NCBI GenBank assembly: GCA_963718775.1
Contig: OY970377.1
Location: 2,356,001 to 2,420,000, forward strand
Length of the DNA stretch: 64,000 bases
Source: VRUE01 sp963718775
Lineage (GTDB): Bacteria; Actinomycetota; Thermoleophilia; Solirubrobacterales; 70-9
Direction of reading: 5' to 3'
Shown here one piece after another: positions 53,726 to 62,401 of this stretch. The notes under the pieces are model-generated. The model worked only from the letters and a program-made list of their open reading frames with translations. It ran no database searches and had not been told where the DNA came from. Numbering within the stretch: position 1 is the stretch's first letter; each line of letters starts with the position of its first letter. Made by a program: the position numbers and the translations under genes.

Positions 53726-54941
53726 TCCCGTTCGCATCGGGCTGCTGGGACGCGGCACGGTCGGTGGCGCCTTCGCCGAGCTGATCGCCGAACGTGCCGA
53801 TGCGGTCGAGTCGGCAACCGGGCGGCGGCCGGAGATCGCCGGTGTGTTGACTCGCGAGGGCGGTGATTTCGGCGAGATCCTCGAGCGCTCCGACCTGATC
53901 GTCGAGTTGATCGGCGGCACCGATCCGGCCCGTGGCTACGTGCTCGAGGCGCTGCGTGCCAAGCGCCCGGTGGTGACCGCCAACAAGCAGCTCCTCGCTC
54001 AGCACGGCGAGGAGCTCTTCGACGCAGCCCGCGAGGCGGGCGTGCAGCTGCGTTTCGAGGCGGCCGTGGCCGGTGTGATCCCGATCGTGCGGGTGATCCA
54101 GGAGAGCTTCGGCGTTACCGAGATCGCCAAGGTCTTCGGCATCGTCAACGGCACCACCAACTTCATCCTCACCGAGATGGCCGCCAGCGGCGCTCCCTTC
54201 GAGGAGGTGCTGGCCCGCGCCCAGGAGCTGGGCTATGCCGAGGCGGACCCGAGCGCCGACGTCAACGGCGCCGACGCCGCGGCGAAGATGGCGATCCTCG
54301 CTCGCCTTGCCTTCCACACGCCGGTGACGTTAGACGAGGTCTTCTACGAGGGGATCGAGGGAATCAAACCCGACGACATCGCCTACGCCAAGGAGCTCGG
54401 CCTCTCGCTGAAGCTGCTCGGCGTCGCCGAGCGCCGCGAGGGCGGCGTCAGCGTGCGCGTCTTTCCCTGCTTCCTCTACGCCGGCCACCCGCTGGCGCCG
54501 GTCGAGGGCCCGTTCAACGCGGTCATGGTCGAGGCGCCGGAGATCACCGAGGTGACGATGTCGGGGCCGGGGGCGGGCGGCGTGCAGACCGCCTCGGCGG
54601 TGCTCGGCGACGTCGTCTCGATCCTCAGCGGCGACGCCCCAGTGCACGAGACCCGTGAGCGGCTGCCGATCGTCACCGATGTCGCTTCCTCTTTCTATCT
54701 GCACCTGGCGGTCGCCGATCGCCCCGGCGTGCTCGCCCAGATCGCCCAGGTCCTCGGCGACAAGGACGTCTCGGTGAAGAGCGTCGTGCAGCGCGGCGTC
54801 GGCGAGGACGCCCGCCTGGTGATGGTCATCCACGAGTGCCTCGAGTCGCGCTTCGCCGACGCCTTGGAGGCGATCGACCGGCTCGACGTGCTGCGCTCGC
54901 CGCCGCGGGCGATTCGGGTGATCGAAGAGGAGTTCGTTTGA
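53718..54941 (+). CDS. hom: Homoserine dehydrogenase
   Basis: 407 aa. Rossmann GLLGRGTVGGAFAELI at the start, VTANKQLLAQHGEELFDAA, the catalytic region FEAAVAGVIPIVRVI and GIVNGTTNFILTEM, then YAEADPSADVNGADAAAKMAI. A C-terminal ACT domain (YLHLAVADRPGVLAQIAQVLG) suggests threonine feedback inhibition. It reduces aspartate semialdehyde to homoserine. It overlaps lysA by 8 bp and thrC by 4 bp. Confidence 0.96.
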   Translation: MSDPVRIGLLGRGTVGGAFAELIAERADAVESATGRRPEIAGVLTREGGDFGEILERSDLIVELIGGTDPARGYVLEALRAKRPVVTANKQLLAQHGEELFDAAREAGVQLRFEAAVAGVIPIVRVIQESFGVTEIAKVFGIVNGTTNFILTEMAASGAPFEEVLARAQELGYAEADPSADVNGADAAAKMAILARLAFHTPVTLDEVFYEGIEGIKPDDIAYAKELGLSLKLLGVAERREGGVSVRVFPCFLYAGHPLAPVEGPFNAVMVEAPEITEVTMSGPGAGGVQTASAVLGDVVSILSGDAPVHETRERLPIVTDVASSFYLHLAVADRPGVLAQIAQVLGDKDVSVKSVVQRGVGEDARLVMVIHECLESRFADALEAIDRLDVLRSPPRAIRVIEEEFV

Positions 54942-55975
54942 GCCCTGTCCCCCTGATCGAGCGCTACAGGGAGCGGCTTTCGCTTGAGCCCGGCGACCCG
55001 GTGGTGACGCTGAACGAGGGCTCGACGCCGCTGATCGAGGCGCCGCGACTCTCGGAGCGGCTCGAAACGCGGGTCTACCTCAAGTTCGAGGGCGCCAACC
55101 CGACCGGCAGCTTCAAGGATCGCGGCATGACGCTGGCTGTCTCGCGGGCGAAGGGGAGAGGCGCCGAGGCGGTGATCTGCGCCTCGACCGGCAATACCGC
55201 CGCCAGCGCCGCCGCCTACGCGGCGCGAGCGGGGCTGCGCGGAGCGGTGATCGTGCCCGAGGGCAAGATCGCGATCGGCAAGCTCGCCCAGGCGCTGATG
55301 CACGGCGCCCGCGTCGTCGCCCTGCAGGGCAACTTCGACGACGCGCTGCGGATCGTCCGTGAGCTCGCCGACAAGCACCCGATCGAGCTGGTCAACTCGG
55401 TAAACCCGCACCGCATCGAAGGCCAGAAGACGGCGGCCTTCGAGGTGGTCGAGGAGCTCGGCGAGGCACCAGGGGCGCTGGCGATCCCGGTCGGCAATGC
55501 CGGCAACGTCACCGCCTACTGGCGCGGCTTCCAGGAGGCCGGCACGGCCCCGGTGCTCTACGGCTTCCAGGCCGAGGGGGCTGCGCCCCTCGTCAGCGGC
55601 GCTCCGGTCGCCAATCCCGAGACCGTCGCCTCTGCCATCCGGATCGGCAACCCGGCTCGCTGGGAGGAGGCGATGGCGGCCTTCACCGCCTCGCGCGGCA
55701 GGGTGGCAGCGGTCAGCGACGAGCAGATCCTCGACGCCTATCGCTGGCTGGCCGCCGGTGAAGGCGTCTTCTGCGAGCCGGCCTCGGCTGCCTCTGTCGC
55801 CGGCCTGCTCGCCCACGGCCTGCCGACGGTCGAGGATGCCGCTCGGCCCGAGTCGGTCGTCTGCGTCCTCACCGGCCACGGCCTCAAGGACCCCGACACG
55901 GCCCTCTCCAAGGCGCCGTCGGTGATCAACTGCGAGAACGATCTCGGCGCGGTCGAGCGCGCGGTGTTCGATTGA
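54938..55975 (+). CDS. thrC: Threonine synthase
   Basis: 345 aa from the TTG at 54938, which overlaps the hom stop (TTTGA); a longer frame upstream would run into hom. The PLP lysine is in NPTGSFKDRGMTLAVS, with ASTGNTAASAAAYAARAG as the phosphate/substrate loop. The product IPVGNAGNVTAYWRGF and CEPASAASVAGLL complete the fold. It converts O-phosphohomoserine to threonine. Coupled to hom and thrB by overlaps. Confidence 0.95.
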   Translation: MSPVPLIERYRERLSLEPGDPVVTLNEGSTPLIEAPRLSERLETRVYLKFEGANPTGSFKDRGMTLAVSRAKGRGAEAVICASTGNTAASAAAYAARAGLRGAVIVPEGKIAIGKLAQALMHGARVVALQGNFDDALRIVRELADKHPIELVNSVNPHRIEGQKTAAFEVVEELGEAPGALAIPVGNAGNVTAYWRGFQEAGTAPVLYGFQAEGAAPLVSGAPVANPETVASAIRIGNPARWEEAMAAFTASRGRVAAVSDEQILDAYRWLAAGEGVFCEPASAASVAGLLAHGLPTVEDAARPESVVCVLTGHGLKDPDTALSKAPSVINCENDLGAVERAVFD

Positions 55976-56853
55976 CGACGCGTCACCGGCTGATCCGCGT
56001 CCCGGCCTCCTCTGCCAATCTCGGTCCCGGCTACGACGTGTTGGCCGCGGCCGTCTCGCTGTTCCTCGAGCTGGAGGTCGAGGAGGCGGGCGAGTACTCC
56101 TTCGATCCCGGGGGGCTCGACGTGCCGACTGGGCGCGAGAACCTGATCGTGCGGGCCTTCGAGACCCTGCACTCGGCAGACGGCATCGCCTTCCGGCTGC
56201 GCAGCGAGATCCCGCTCGCGCGCGGGCTTGGCTCCAGTGCGGCGGCGATCGTCGCCGGGCTCTTCGCCGCCGATCACCTCTTCGAGCTGGCGATGTCCAA
56301 GGAGGAGATGCTGTTCCGAGCCAGCGAGCTGGAGGGCCATCCCGACAACGTCGCGGCGGCGATCTACGGCGGCTTCGTGATCTGCGGCGGGGGAGAGGGG
56401 GGCGCTCCGAGCGCCGCCCGCTTCGATCCGCCTGGCGGCCTCGAGGGGGTAGCCGTGATCCCCGCCGAGGAGGTCTCGACCGAGCGCGCCCGCGCGGCGA
56501 TCCCGGCCGAGGTGCCGCTCGCCGACGCGGTCGCCAACGTCTCCGCCGCCTCCCGCCTCGTGCTCGGCCTGCAGCGGGGCGACCTCGATCTCGTCTCCGC
56601 CGGCCTCGCTGATCGTCTCCACCAGCCGCACCGCCGCGAGCTCTATCCGCGCTCGATGGAGCTCGTCGACGGCGCCGTCGCGCTCGGCGCGCTCGGCGCG
56701 ACGATCTCCGGCGCCGGTCCCACGGTTCTGGTTTGGACGACCTGGCAGGACGCCGGCAAGGTCGCCGAGGCCCTGGAGACCCGTTGCGCCGGCTGGGCCG
56801 AGGTCCGCCGGCTTCCCTTCAGTCCCCACGGCGTCGACGTACCCGAGCTGTAG
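55972..56853 (+). CDS. thrB: Homoserine kinase
   Basis: 293 aa, GHMP kinase. TTG start at 55972 overlaps the thrC stop (ATTGA). RVPASSANLGPGYDVLAAAVSL is the N-terminal motif, PLARGLGSSAAAIVAGLFAAD the ATP loop, and GAVALGALGATISGAGPTVLVW the C-terminal glycine-rich motif. It makes O-phosphohomoserine for ThrC. Last gene of the operon. Confidence 0.96.
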   Translation: MTTRHRLIRVPASSANLGPGYDVLAAAVSLFLELEVEEAGEYSFDPGGLDVPTGRENLIVRAFETLHSADGIAFRLRSEIPLARGLGSSAAAIVAGLFAADHLFELAMSKEEMLFRASELEGHPDNVAAAIYGGFVICGGGEGGAPSAARFDPPGGLEGVAVIPAEEVSTERARAAIPAEVPLADAVANVSAASRLVLGLQRGDLDLVSAGLADRLHQPHRRELYPRSMELVDGAVALGALGATISGAGPTVLVWTTWQDAGKVAEALETRCAGWAEVRRLPFSPHGVDVPEL

Positions 56854-57048
56854 CAGCGGGGCTGTCAGAAATAGCCACCCGAGCTGGGTGCGCTCAAATT
56901 GGTGCATTTCCTTGGCTGAATGCCCCAAAGAGTCCCTTGTGTCTTAGGTACTTCCATGTCTATTCTGGGCACGTCCATGTCCGGCTGTGTTCGCTCGTAC
57001 CGGGGGGTCGCCCGTTCGTCGACCCGACGATCGAGGATAGGGGGAGCA

Positions 57049-59286
57049 GTGAAGGCGAGGCTTTCGAGGGATTTCATTCTGTTGCGGGTCTGGTTTCCGG
57101 TGGCGCTGCTTGCCGTCGCGCTTACGGCCTTGCTCGGCACGGCAAGCGCGATGGCCGACGTGAAGCCCGTCGAAGTCAGCGGCTACACCGAGGACTTTTC
57201 TGTCTCGCCGGCAATCGCAGAAGATCGCCTGGAAACCCAAGAGCTCGGCGTCGCCATCGTCGAAGAACTCAAAGAAAACCTGGGAGGCGCTTACTCGGGT
57301 GTCTGGTTCGACAATGCCAAGGGCGAATTCGTCGTTCCCCTCACGCCCCAGGCGAGCCGTCTCTCGGTCAGCGCCCAACTCGCGGCGGCTGAGCTGCAAG
57401 GCGACTTCCGCACGGCGCCGGCGCAGTCCAGCTGGAGCGAGTTGGTGGCTGCGCAAGATCGACTCGATCGAGCGCTGATCGAGTCGATCGCGGACGGCCG
57501 GGTGCAAACGTCGATCGATCCACGCGCCAACGCCGTCGTAATCGACGAGGCCGCCGGTCTCTCCGATGCAGATACAAGCGAGATCGAGGCGCTGGCGGCG
57601 GGCGAGAGCGTCGAGGTCCAGGTGCAGGAGGACAAGTCCCGGTCCCTCGGCATAGCGCCGAGGGCTTGCAACGCCGAATGGGCCAATTGCGACGCCCCGA
57701 TGCGCGGCGGAGTACGAATCGAGCCGTCTGGCACGCCGTGCTGCATACCGGTCTGCTCCGCGGGCTTCAAGGCAACCGATGGCGCCGGTAACCGCTACAT
57801 GCTCACCGCCGGCCATTGCGTCCCCGGCGTCGGCCAGTGGCTGGCCTATACCCCCGATGAACAGCCGCACTACTTGGGAGCCGTGACCGGGGCCTCATAC
57901 CCAGGGCACGACTACGCCGCGATAAAAGTGACCGGGAACGGGACATATTGGGACAAACCGTCGTGGCCCTCGATGGTCGCCGACTGGGGAAAAACCCAGG
58001 AACGCTCGATCACTGCTGAAAGCTGGAGCTTCATGGGCCAGTACGTATGCCATTCCGGCGCCTCGAGCTCTCGTTACGGAGCGAGCTGTGGCTCGGTGAC
58101 CAATCTCCACGTCACCGGAGGCACAGAAGCTGGCCTCATATACAACCTGACCGAATTCGCGACTATCTGCAGCATCCAAGGCGATAGCGGCGGACCTGTC
58201 TACGCCGGGAACACCGCATTGGGCCTCTTCACCGGCGATGACGCAGAAACCCAGCAAGAGGAAGAAGAATTCTGCAAACGAACTGGGTTCTACTCGGAGA
58301 TCACCGAAGACACTACGGCTCTCGGTGTCAGCGTTGCGCCGCGAGTCGGCTTGCCCCCGCCTCCGCCGCAGCCCCCGTCCCCTCCGGTGCCCGGCAACTA
58401 CCGGTTGGCCTTCACGGCCAACACTGGCTCGCTGATCACCATCGGCCCGGGGTACGGCGTCAACTGGGGCCAGGGCATGGCCCCAGGGACGAGCCCCGGC
58501 ATCGCCCGCCTCGCCAACGGCTCTCGCATCATGGCCTTCCAGACCAACGAAGGCAGGCTGGCGACGATCGGCGAAAGTGGGGGGGCCACATACTGGGGAG
58601 TGGGCATGGCGCCCGGCACCAGCCCCAGCATCGCCGGGCTCTCCGGCGGCGGCTTCGAGGTCGCCTTCCAGACCAGCGAAGGCAAACTGGCGAGCATCAA
58701 CTCCGGCACCGGCTCCGCCACCTACTGGCAGCAGGGCATGAAGCCTGGAACCAGCCCCAGCATCGCCGGCCTCGCGAGCAACAAATTCGTGATCGCCTTC
58801 CAGGCCAACACCGGCTCGCTGATCAGCATCGGCCCGGGAATCAGCACCAACTGGGGCCAGGGCATGGCGTCCGGCACCAGCCCGGCCGTCACCGCTCTCA
58901 TCAACGGCAGCTACGCGATGGTCTTCCAGACCAACAAAAACGAACTGGCCAGCATCGGCCCCACCATCGGCGGCAACTACTGGAAACAGAGCATGATGGC
59001 AGGCACCAGCCCCAGCATCACGACGCTGTCGAGCGGCGACTACATGATGGCCTTCGAGGCCAATACCGGCGTGCTGGTCAGCATGAACTCCACCGGCAAC
59101 GGGACCAACTGGGGCCAGGGCATGGCCGGCAGCAGCAGCCCGAGCATCTCCGGCCTCGCCAGCGGGACCTACGTGATCGCCTTCAAGACCAACAAAAACG
59201 AACTGGCCAGCATCGGCCCCGGCGGCGCCACCTACTGGGCTCAGGAAATGGCCCCGGGCACCAGCCCGAGCGCCTCGGGCGGCTGA
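57049..59286 (+). CDS. Secreted trypsin-like serine protease with seven-repeat C-terminal module
   Basis: 745 aa from GTG 57049, with GGGGGAG just upstream; a longer frame from 56920 lacks this support. Signal peptide (VALLAVALTALLGTASAMA), then a propeptide-like helical region (to about residue 205), then an S1-family protease: H256 in MLTAGHCVPG, D288 in PGHDYAAIKV and S380 in IQGDSGGPVYAG, with several Cys for disulfides. A Pro-rich linker (about 437-448) leads to seven units of about 42 residues, each built on AFQTN-G-LASIG...YW-QGMA-GTSPSI-L. Seven such units suggest a beta-propeller that binds a ligand, perhaps sugar; this is inference. The 3' part is duplicated at 60159. Confidence 0.9.
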   Translation: MKARLSRDFILLRVWFPVALLAVALTALLGTASAMADVKPVEVSGYTEDFSVSPAIAEDRLETQELGVAIVEELKENLGGAYSGVWFDNAKGEFVVPLTPQASRLSVSAQLAAAELQGDFRTAPAQSSWSELVAAQDRLDRALIESIADGRVQTSIDPRANAVVIDEAAGLSDADTSEIEALAAGESVEVQVQEDKSRSLGIAPRACNAEWANCDAPMRGGVRIEPSGTPCCIPVCSAGFKATDGAGNRYMLTAGHCVPGVGQWLAYTPDEQPHYLGAVTGASYPGHDYAAIKVTGNGTYWDKPSWPSMVADWGKTQERSITAESWSFMGQYVCHSGASSSRYGASCGSVTNLHVTGGTEAGLIYNLTEFATICSIQGDSGGPVYAGNTALGLFTGDDAETQQEEEEFCKRTGFYSEITEDTTALGVSVAPRVGLPPPPPQPPSPPVPGNYRLAFTANTGSLITIGPGYGVNWGQGMAPGTSPGIARLANGSRIMAFQTNEGRLATIGESGGATYWGVGMAPGTSPSIAGLSGGGFEVAFQTSEGKLASINSGTGSATYWQQGMKPGTSPSIAGLASNKFVIAFQANTGSLISIGPGISTNWGQGMASGTSPAVTALINGSYAMVFQTNKNELASIGPTIGGNYWKQSMMAGTSPSITTLSSGDYMMAFEANTGVLVSMNSTGNGTNWGQGMAGSSSPSISGLASGTYVIAFKTNKNELASIGPGGATYWAQEMAPGTSPSASGG

Positions 59287-59290
59287 ACGG
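58355..59290 (+). repeat. 936-bp direct repeat, copy 1
   Basis: Encodes the proline linker and all seven repeat units plus the stop. It is identical to 60159-61094 except T at 58578 versus C at 60382, which is synonymous. Identity stops abruptly on both sides. Confidence 0.95.
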
Positions 59291-59359
59291 ACCGCCTAGG
59301 CGCATTTCAGTGAGTGACGAAATTCAACACCGCTCGCTTGCGGATCAAAAGGGAGAGAT

Positions 59360-61090
59360 ATGACTAGCTGGATGAGCCGCAAGCTGGCAATCGTCGTCGC
59401 CGTGGTGGGGATGCTCTTCGTCACCGTGGGCTCCGCGGCTGCCTCACCAGTCACCTATCACGGTGGCCCGGTGGTGCGCAACCCACAGGTTCGCGTGATC
59501 TTCTGGGGGAGTAACTGGAGCCAGAATCCGGGGGCGCGCGAACAGATCCAGGGGCTCTTCGGGAGCCTGTCAGGCTCTAACTACCAGAAAGTTCTCACTC
59601 AGTACTACGACACCGGTGGCGCCATCTCCCCCAACGTCAGCTTCGACTCCTGGACCGATCAGAGCATCGCCGCGCCGAGCAACGTCAACTGGTCGAACAT
59701 CGAAAATGAGATCCAGTACGCGATCGGCCAGCGAGGCTGGCCGGGTGGAGGGATCAACAATTTGTACATGGTTCTACCCGCGCCCGGGTCGAAATACCAG
59801 TCCGGGTTCGTCCTCGGCTGTGGCTCCCACTACTTTGCCTCCTCGCTTGGCTCTCCGATGGCATACGTCGGCTGGCCAGGAGACGAACCGTTCAAAGGCT
59901 GTCCCTCTATCTACGATCCCGGGCAACTCCGTGATTGGGTTTCGGCTTCGGTGGTTGCTTCTCACGAGTACGCGGAGGCGGTGACCGATCCGGTGACCAA
60001 AAAATACCTGGGGACATTCAACGGGGTCGGCTGGATCACTGAGGCAGAAGAGCGCGAGGTCGCCGACAAGTGCATCTATCTCGGCGGGGGCATGGCAAAC
60101 GGCTTTCACGTCAACTACCTCTGGGACAACTCCCAGAACCAGTGCGCGCTCGCTCCCGCCCCGCCTCCGCCGCAGCCCCCGTCCCCTCCGGTGCCCGGCA
60201 ACTACCGGTTGGCCTTCACGGCCAACACTGGCTCGCTGATCACCATCGGCCCGGGGTACGGCGTCAACTGGGGCCAGGGCATGGCCCCAGGGACGAGCCC
60301 CGGCATCGCCCGCCTCGCCAACGGCTCTCGCATCATGGCCTTCCAGACCAACGAAGGCAGGCTGGCGACGATCGGCGAAAGCGGGGGGGCCACATACTGG
60401 GGAGTGGGCATGGCGCCCGGCACCAGCCCCAGCATCGCCGGGCTCTCCGGCGGCGGCTTCGAGGTCGCCTTCCAGACCAGCGAAGGCAAACTGGCGAGCA
60501 TCAACTCCGGCACCGGCTCCGCCACCTACTGGCAGCAGGGCATGAAGCCTGGAACCAGCCCCAGCATCGCCGGCCTCGCGAGCAACAAATTCGTGATCGC
60601 CTTCCAGGCCAACACCGGCTCGCTGATCAGCATCGGCCCGGGAATCAGCACCAACTGGGGCCAGGGCATGGCGTCCGGCACCAGCCCGGCCGTCACCGCT
60701 CTCATCAACGGCAGCTACGCGATGGTCTTCCAGACCAACAAAAACGAACTGGCCAGCATCGGCCCCACCATCGGCGGCAACTACTGGAAACAGAGCATGA
60801 TGGCAGGCACCAGCCCCAGCATCACGACGCTGTCGAGCGGCGACTACATGATGGCCTTCGAGGCCAATACCGGCGTGCTGGTCAGCATGAACTCCACCGG
60901 CAACGGGACCAACTGGGGCCAGGGCATGGCCGGCAGCAGCAGCCCGAGCATCTCCGGCCTCGCCAGCGGGACCTACGTGATCGCCTTCAAGACCAACAAA
61001 AACGAACTGGCCAGCATCGGCCCCGGCGGCGCCACCTACTGGGCTCAGGAAATGGCCCCGGGCACCAGCCCGAGCGCCTCGGGCGGCTGA
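59360..61090 (+). CDS. Secreted HExxE protein with the same seven-repeat module
   Basis: 576 aa. Signal peptide (LAIVVAVVGMLFVTVGSAAA), then about 240 residues with VTYHGGPVVRNPQVRVIFWG, NVSFDSWTDQSIAAPSNVNW, PGSKYQSGFVLGCGSHYF and VVASHEYAEAVTDPVTK, where H202-E-Y-A-E206 looks like a zinc-metallopeptidase HExxE helix. This region resembles EXORDIUM/phosphate-induced-protein-like bacterial proteins, for which activity is not established. A proline linker and seven repeats follow, essentially identical to those of the upstream protease. AAAGGGAGAGAT precedes the ATG. Likely extracellular. Confidence 0.85.
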   Translation: MTSWMSRKLAIVVAVVGMLFVTVGSAAASPVTYHGGPVVRNPQVRVIFWGSNWSQNPGAREQIQGLFGSLSGSNYQKVLTQYYDTGGAISPNVSFDSWTDQSIAAPSNVNWSNIENEIQYAIGQRGWPGGGINNLYMVLPAPGSKYQSGFVLGCGSHYFASSLGSPMAYVGWPGDEPFKGCPSIYDPGQLRDWVSASVVASHEYAEAVTDPVTKKYLGTFNGVGWITEAEEREVADKCIYLGGGMANGFHVNYLWDNSQNQCALAPAPPPPQPPSPPVPGNYRLAFTANTGSLITIGPGYGVNWGQGMAPGTSPGIARLANGSRIMAFQTNEGRLATIGESGGATYWGVGMAPGTSPSIAGLSGGGFEVAFQTSEGKLASINSGTGSATYWQQGMKPGTSPSIAGLASNKFVIAFQANTGSLISIGPGISTNWGQGMASGTSPAVTALINGSYAMVFQTNKNELASIGPTIGGNYWKQSMMAGTSPSITTLSSGDYMMAFEANTGVLVSMNSTGNGTNWGQGMAGSSSPSISGLASGTYVIAFKTNKNELASIGPGGATYWAQEMAPGTSPSASGG

Positions 61091-61094
61091 ACGG
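60159..61094 (+). repeat. 936-bp direct repeat, copy 2
   Basis: Matches 58355-59290 at 935 of 936 positions, offset 1804 bp, and supplies the C-terminal module of the HExxE protein. Confidence 0.95.
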
Positions 61095-61108
61095 GTCCGA
61101 TAGTGGTT

Positions 61109-61145
61109 GGTGGTTGCGCTGGGAGGTACTCCCAGCGCAACCACC
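61109..61145. terminator. Strong hairpin after the HExxE gene
   Basis: Perfect 17-bp arms (61109-61125 GGTGGTTGCGCTGGGAG and 61129-61145) with a 3-nt loop, 19 bp after the stop. No U tract. Likely a terminator. Confidence 0.65.
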
Positions 61146-61194
61146 GTCGTGCGCTTGAGAGGCTCGCGTCGAAGTTGACTGTCGTGCTCCTGGT

Positions 61195-61200
61195 TAGTAT
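61195..61200 (+). promoter_or_regulatory. Predicted leaderless -10 box for the TolB-like gene
   Basis: TAGTAT lies exactly 6 nt before the GTG at 61207, with no Shine-Dalgarno. Confidence 0.5.
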
Positions 61201-61206
61201 CGGCGC

Positions 61207-62262
61207 GTGATTGGAATTCTGAGATCAACCGCGGTCGCGGCGATCATGGCCGCTTTCCTCGTCGCGCCGGCGAGCTCGCAGGCGACACTCGCCTTCACCC
61301 GCAACCCGCTCAACCCGGCGGTTTTCGCCGCCAAGGACGATGGCTCGGCCGCGCGCAGGGTTGGCCTGGGGTCGAATCCGCGCGTCTCACCCGATGGCAA
61401 GACGATCGTTTTCTACCGCTCCAGCAAAGGCAGCCAGCCTGCGGCATTGATGATCGCGGCGGCGGGCGGTGGGGCGCCGAGGAAGCTCGCCTCAGGCTGG
61501 CAGGCCCCCTTCGTCTTCGCCTGGTCGTCCGACTCGGCAAGGATCGCGGTGCTGCTCGGCCCCGAAGTCGGGGCGCAGCGACTGACCACGATCGACATCG
61601 CGAGCGGCGTTAAGCAGACGATCGCGAGCGGCTACTTCTCGGGCGTCAGCTTTGCGCCTGAGGGAAGCGAACAGCTCGTCTACGCAAGGGCGGCGAGCGA
61701 AAGCTTCCCGCCGCGTAGCGATGTCTACCGGATCGATCTCCTGCCACCCGGCGCGGTTGGGGTCGCCGCTCCGCGGCCGCAGCAGCTGACCAGCGACCAT
61801 CGTTCGCTCAGTCCGCTCTGGGGGCCGAGCAACCGCATCGTCTTCGTCAAGCAGCTCGGCGAGAAGAGCCGCAAATATGGCCCCAAGAACGACCTCTTCC
61901 TGATGAAAACGGATGGCAGCGAAGTCCGGCGCCTCACCCACACCAAGGTCGGGCCGCTGCTCTTCGGCCTCACGCCGACCGAGTGGTCGGCGAACGGCCG
62001 GCGCCTGCTCGCCGAGTTCGGTGGCCAGGACACCAGCTACGCGGTCACGGTCAATCCAAAGACTGGGGCCGAACGGGCGCTGACCAAGGAACGCGAGGTG
62101 GGCTTCGTCGGCACCGCCATCGCCTTCAACGGCAAGGTGGTGCTGGGCAGCATCGGCGGCTTCGAACCCGGGCCTGGGCACAAGGTGGTCAGCATTCCCT
62201 ACGCGGGCGGCAAACCGAGGGTACTGGCTCGCAACGCCTCCGAACCCGATTGGAGCCGCTGA
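61207..62262 (+). CDS. Secreted TolB/WD40-like beta-propeller protein
   Basis: 351 aa. A signal peptide (TAVAAIMAAFLVAPASSQA) is followed by PD40/TolB-type blades: NPRVSPDGKTIVFYRSSKG, FVFAWSSDSARIAVL, LSPLWGPSNRIVFVKQ and NDLFLMKTDGSEVRRLTHT, the usual S-DG--I/V-F pattern. It is probably a periplasmic or surface scaffold. GTG at 61207 is supported by TAGTAT 6 nt upstream. It separates the duplicated module genes from the third protease. Confidence 0.82.
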   Translation: MIGILRSTAVAAIMAAFLVAPASSQATLAFTRNPLNPAVFAAKDDGSAARRVGLGSNPRVSPDGKTIVFYRSSKGSQPAALMIAAAGGGAPRKLASGWQAPFVFAWSSDSARIAVLLGPEVGAQRLTTIDIASGVKQTIASGYFSGVSFAPEGSEQLVYARAASESFPPRSDVYRIDLLPPGAVGVAAPRPQQLTSDHRSLSPLWGPSNRIVFVKQLGEKSRKYGPKNDLFLMKTDGSEVRRLTHTKVGPLLFGLTPTEWSANGRRLLAEFGGQDTSYAVTVNPKTGAERALTKEREVGFVGTAIAFNGKVVLGSIGGFEPGPGHKVVSIPYAGGKPRVLARNASEPDWSR

Positions 62263-62401
62263 GCAGCTCCGCAGGCAAAGTGGTGTGTTTCCTCGTCGAA
62301 ACGCACCAATGTGTCCTCGGATTTAGAAACCAAGGTGCCTAGGCTGTGCCGACTTGAAGGTCGATTTTCGATCTTGATATTCAGCCGAGGGGGAGAGCAG
62401 G

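Noticed and set aside
56920..57048. Upstream ATG of the first serine protease
   Set aside because: The extension is Arg/Ser-rich and would bury the signal peptide 45 residues in. GTG 57049 has a good ribosome binding site and a normal signal peptide.
58398..59286. Regularly spaced repeats as a possible CRISPR array
   Set aside because: The repeats are translated protein units of about 125 bp with varying bases, not identical short direct repeats with unique spacers, and no cas gene is present.
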